Below are positions 62,998 through 64,000 of a DNA stretch of 64,000 bases, piece by piece. The DNA lies in the NCBI GenBank assembly GCA_001599815.1, contig BCIA01000006.1, positions 2,854,961-2,918,960 of the forward strand, read 5' to 3'. The notes below the pieces were generated by a model that saw only the letters and a list, made by a program, of their open reading frames with translations, did no database searches and was not told where the DNA came from. Position 1 is the first letter of the stretch, and the number at the start of each line of letters is the position of its first letter. The DNA is from Furcasterigmium furcatum (taxonomy: Eukaryota; Ascomycota; Sordariomycetes; Glomerellales; Plectosphaerellaceae). The translations under genes and the position numbers were made by a program.

Positions 62998-64000
62998 TCA
63001 AACCTTGCTGACAGAATGTTCCGAGACCTCGACCTTCTCCGCAGCCGAGCCGAGCTTTGCCTCCACCGCGGCCCCCTGGGCTGCATCCGCATGCTTCTTG
63101 AAATGGCGGGGCTTGACACCCGATTCGTACAGCTCGTCCATCTTCTCAAAGGTAATGCCCTGCAACAGACCAGTTAGCGAACAAGTTGAATAGGAAAGGA
63201 CAAAAAAGCCGAGGGGATACGCACTTTGGTCTCGGGGAACATGAAGTAGCCACCGATGGCTGTCAGCAGGCCGGTGCCGAAGAAGATGAACCCGGTCTTG
63301 CCACCCAGGTTGCCAGCGTCCGGGTTAATCATGTACGGGACGGTGAATTGCATGACCAGGCCCCAGATGCCGTTCATGACGGTGACGAGAGCCTGCGTTG
63401 ACGCGCGCAGACGCAGCGTGGCGACCTCGGACGCCAGGACGAAGCCGCACGCGCCCAGGGAGACCTGGTAGACGAGCGCCCACAGGTACATCAGGACGAC
63501 GATGGCCCAGAGGGCGGCATCAGTGTCGAAGCAGCCGGCGATTCCCATGCACAGAAGAATGCCGCTGAGCATGAAGAGGGCGGGGACGATGAGGGTCCTG
63601 CGGCCCACGATCTCGATCATGGGGAACGCGGCCCCCGTGGACAGCAGCATGACGACATACATGAGGCAGGATGTGAGGAAGTACTGCTCCACGCCGATGA
63701 GCTCGAAGAAGTACGTCGCGTAGCCGATGGCGAAGGAGGCGCCGATGAGCTGCTGGCCGCTCGACGCGAGCATGGCCGTCAGGCTGCGCTTGAGGTTCTT
63801 GCCGCGGAAGCACTGGAGCTCCTGACCGACCTCGATGCCGAAGATGGCGTACTGCGGGCCTTCGAAGGTGCTCTGGAGTTCCTGGTTGAAGCGGACGTCC
63901 TCCTCGATGCGGCGCATCTCGCAGTCAACGAGTTCGGTGCGATTCTTGCCGTAGAGACCCTCGAGGGCGCGGCGGGCCTTTTCGAGCTTGTTCTCGCGGA
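62998..64000 (-). CDS. Sugar transporter of the MFS sugar-porter family (5' end beyond the window)
   Basis: The last two exons are seen: 64000-63225 (continuing off the right edge) and 63159-62998, with a 65-nt intron at 63224-63160, about 311 residues in total. The central loop and helices 7-12 are present: LQCFRGKNLKRSL, SSGQQLIGASFAIGYATYFF, FPMIEIVGRRTLIV (the loop GRR motif), LRLRASTQALVTVMNGIWGL and the family-ending FMFPETKGITFEKMDELYE split by the intron. The QQLIG and PETKG motifs are hallmarks of hexose and alpha-glucoside proton symporters; the pattern is closest to fungal maltose/alpha-glucoside permeases, which is a tentative reading. The tail is Ala/Glu/Lys-rich and cytosolic. 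The initiator and helices 1-6 are outside the window. Confidence 0.92.

Overview
This is a filamentous ascomycete (Pezizomycotina) nuclear chromosome segment, most likely from a Sordariomycete of the Colletotrichum/Fusarium/Neurospora breadth; the species cannot be named from the sequence alone. The evidence is GC-rich genes separated by long non-coding gaps, very short introns (about 49-190 nt, mostly 53-69) with GT..AG ends, and fungus-specific gene forms: a fused lycopene cyclase/phytoene synthase, a GPI-type chitinase, a Pho85-type cyclin, an LSB1-like SH3 protein and a DASH cryptochrome with a Gly/Arg tail. No rRNA, tRNA, intact transposon or CRISPR array was recognised.

Layout, left to right. 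0-16 kb: GPI-type GH18 chitinase (-), pirin (-), phytoene desaturase carB (-) head-to-head with carRA (+), a mitochondrial HotDog thioesterase-like protein (+), and a CRY-DASH photolyase/cryptochrome (-). Together carB and carRA supply the core steps from geranylgeranyl diphosphate to cyclic carotenoids, with a blue-light flavoprotein gene 2.2 kb beyond carRA. 16-20 kb: gene-poor. 20-29 kb: C2H2 zinc-finger protein with a predicted transmembrane segment, exosome subunit Rrp40 (-) divergent from the ribosome-associated Hsp70 Ssz1 (+), and an N-terminal C2-domain protein (-). 29-38 kb: RNase P/MRP subunit Pop1 (+), transcription elongation factor Eaf (-), and mitochondrial 2-methylcitrate dehydratase (+). 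38-45 kb: a QNG-repeat protein, an LSB1/PIN3-like SH3 protein, and a 942-residue Cys-rich protein that I do not recognise. 45-51 kb: a six-exon MFS transporter (-) and an RBR E3 ubiquitin ligase (-). 51-57.6 kb: gene desert with an AT-richer centre. 57.6-61.2 kb: Pcl-type cyclin with a long upstream-ORF-bearing leader. 61.2-64 kb: spacer, then a truncated sugar transporter running off the right edge (-).

Exon structures were worked out by eye from splice consensus, reading phase and family conservation; every multi-exon model given as complete sums to an exact number of codons. Most of the window is ordinary core-genome content. The observations most worth a second look are a diverged in-frame duplication of the Eaf C-terminus lying directly after its stop codon, a zinc-finger protein that looks membrane-tethered, upstream ORFs on POP1, the cyclin and the zinc-finger gene, a large unrecognised Cys-rich protein, and a repeat-expanded orphan. 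I did not find a clear new multi-gene system.
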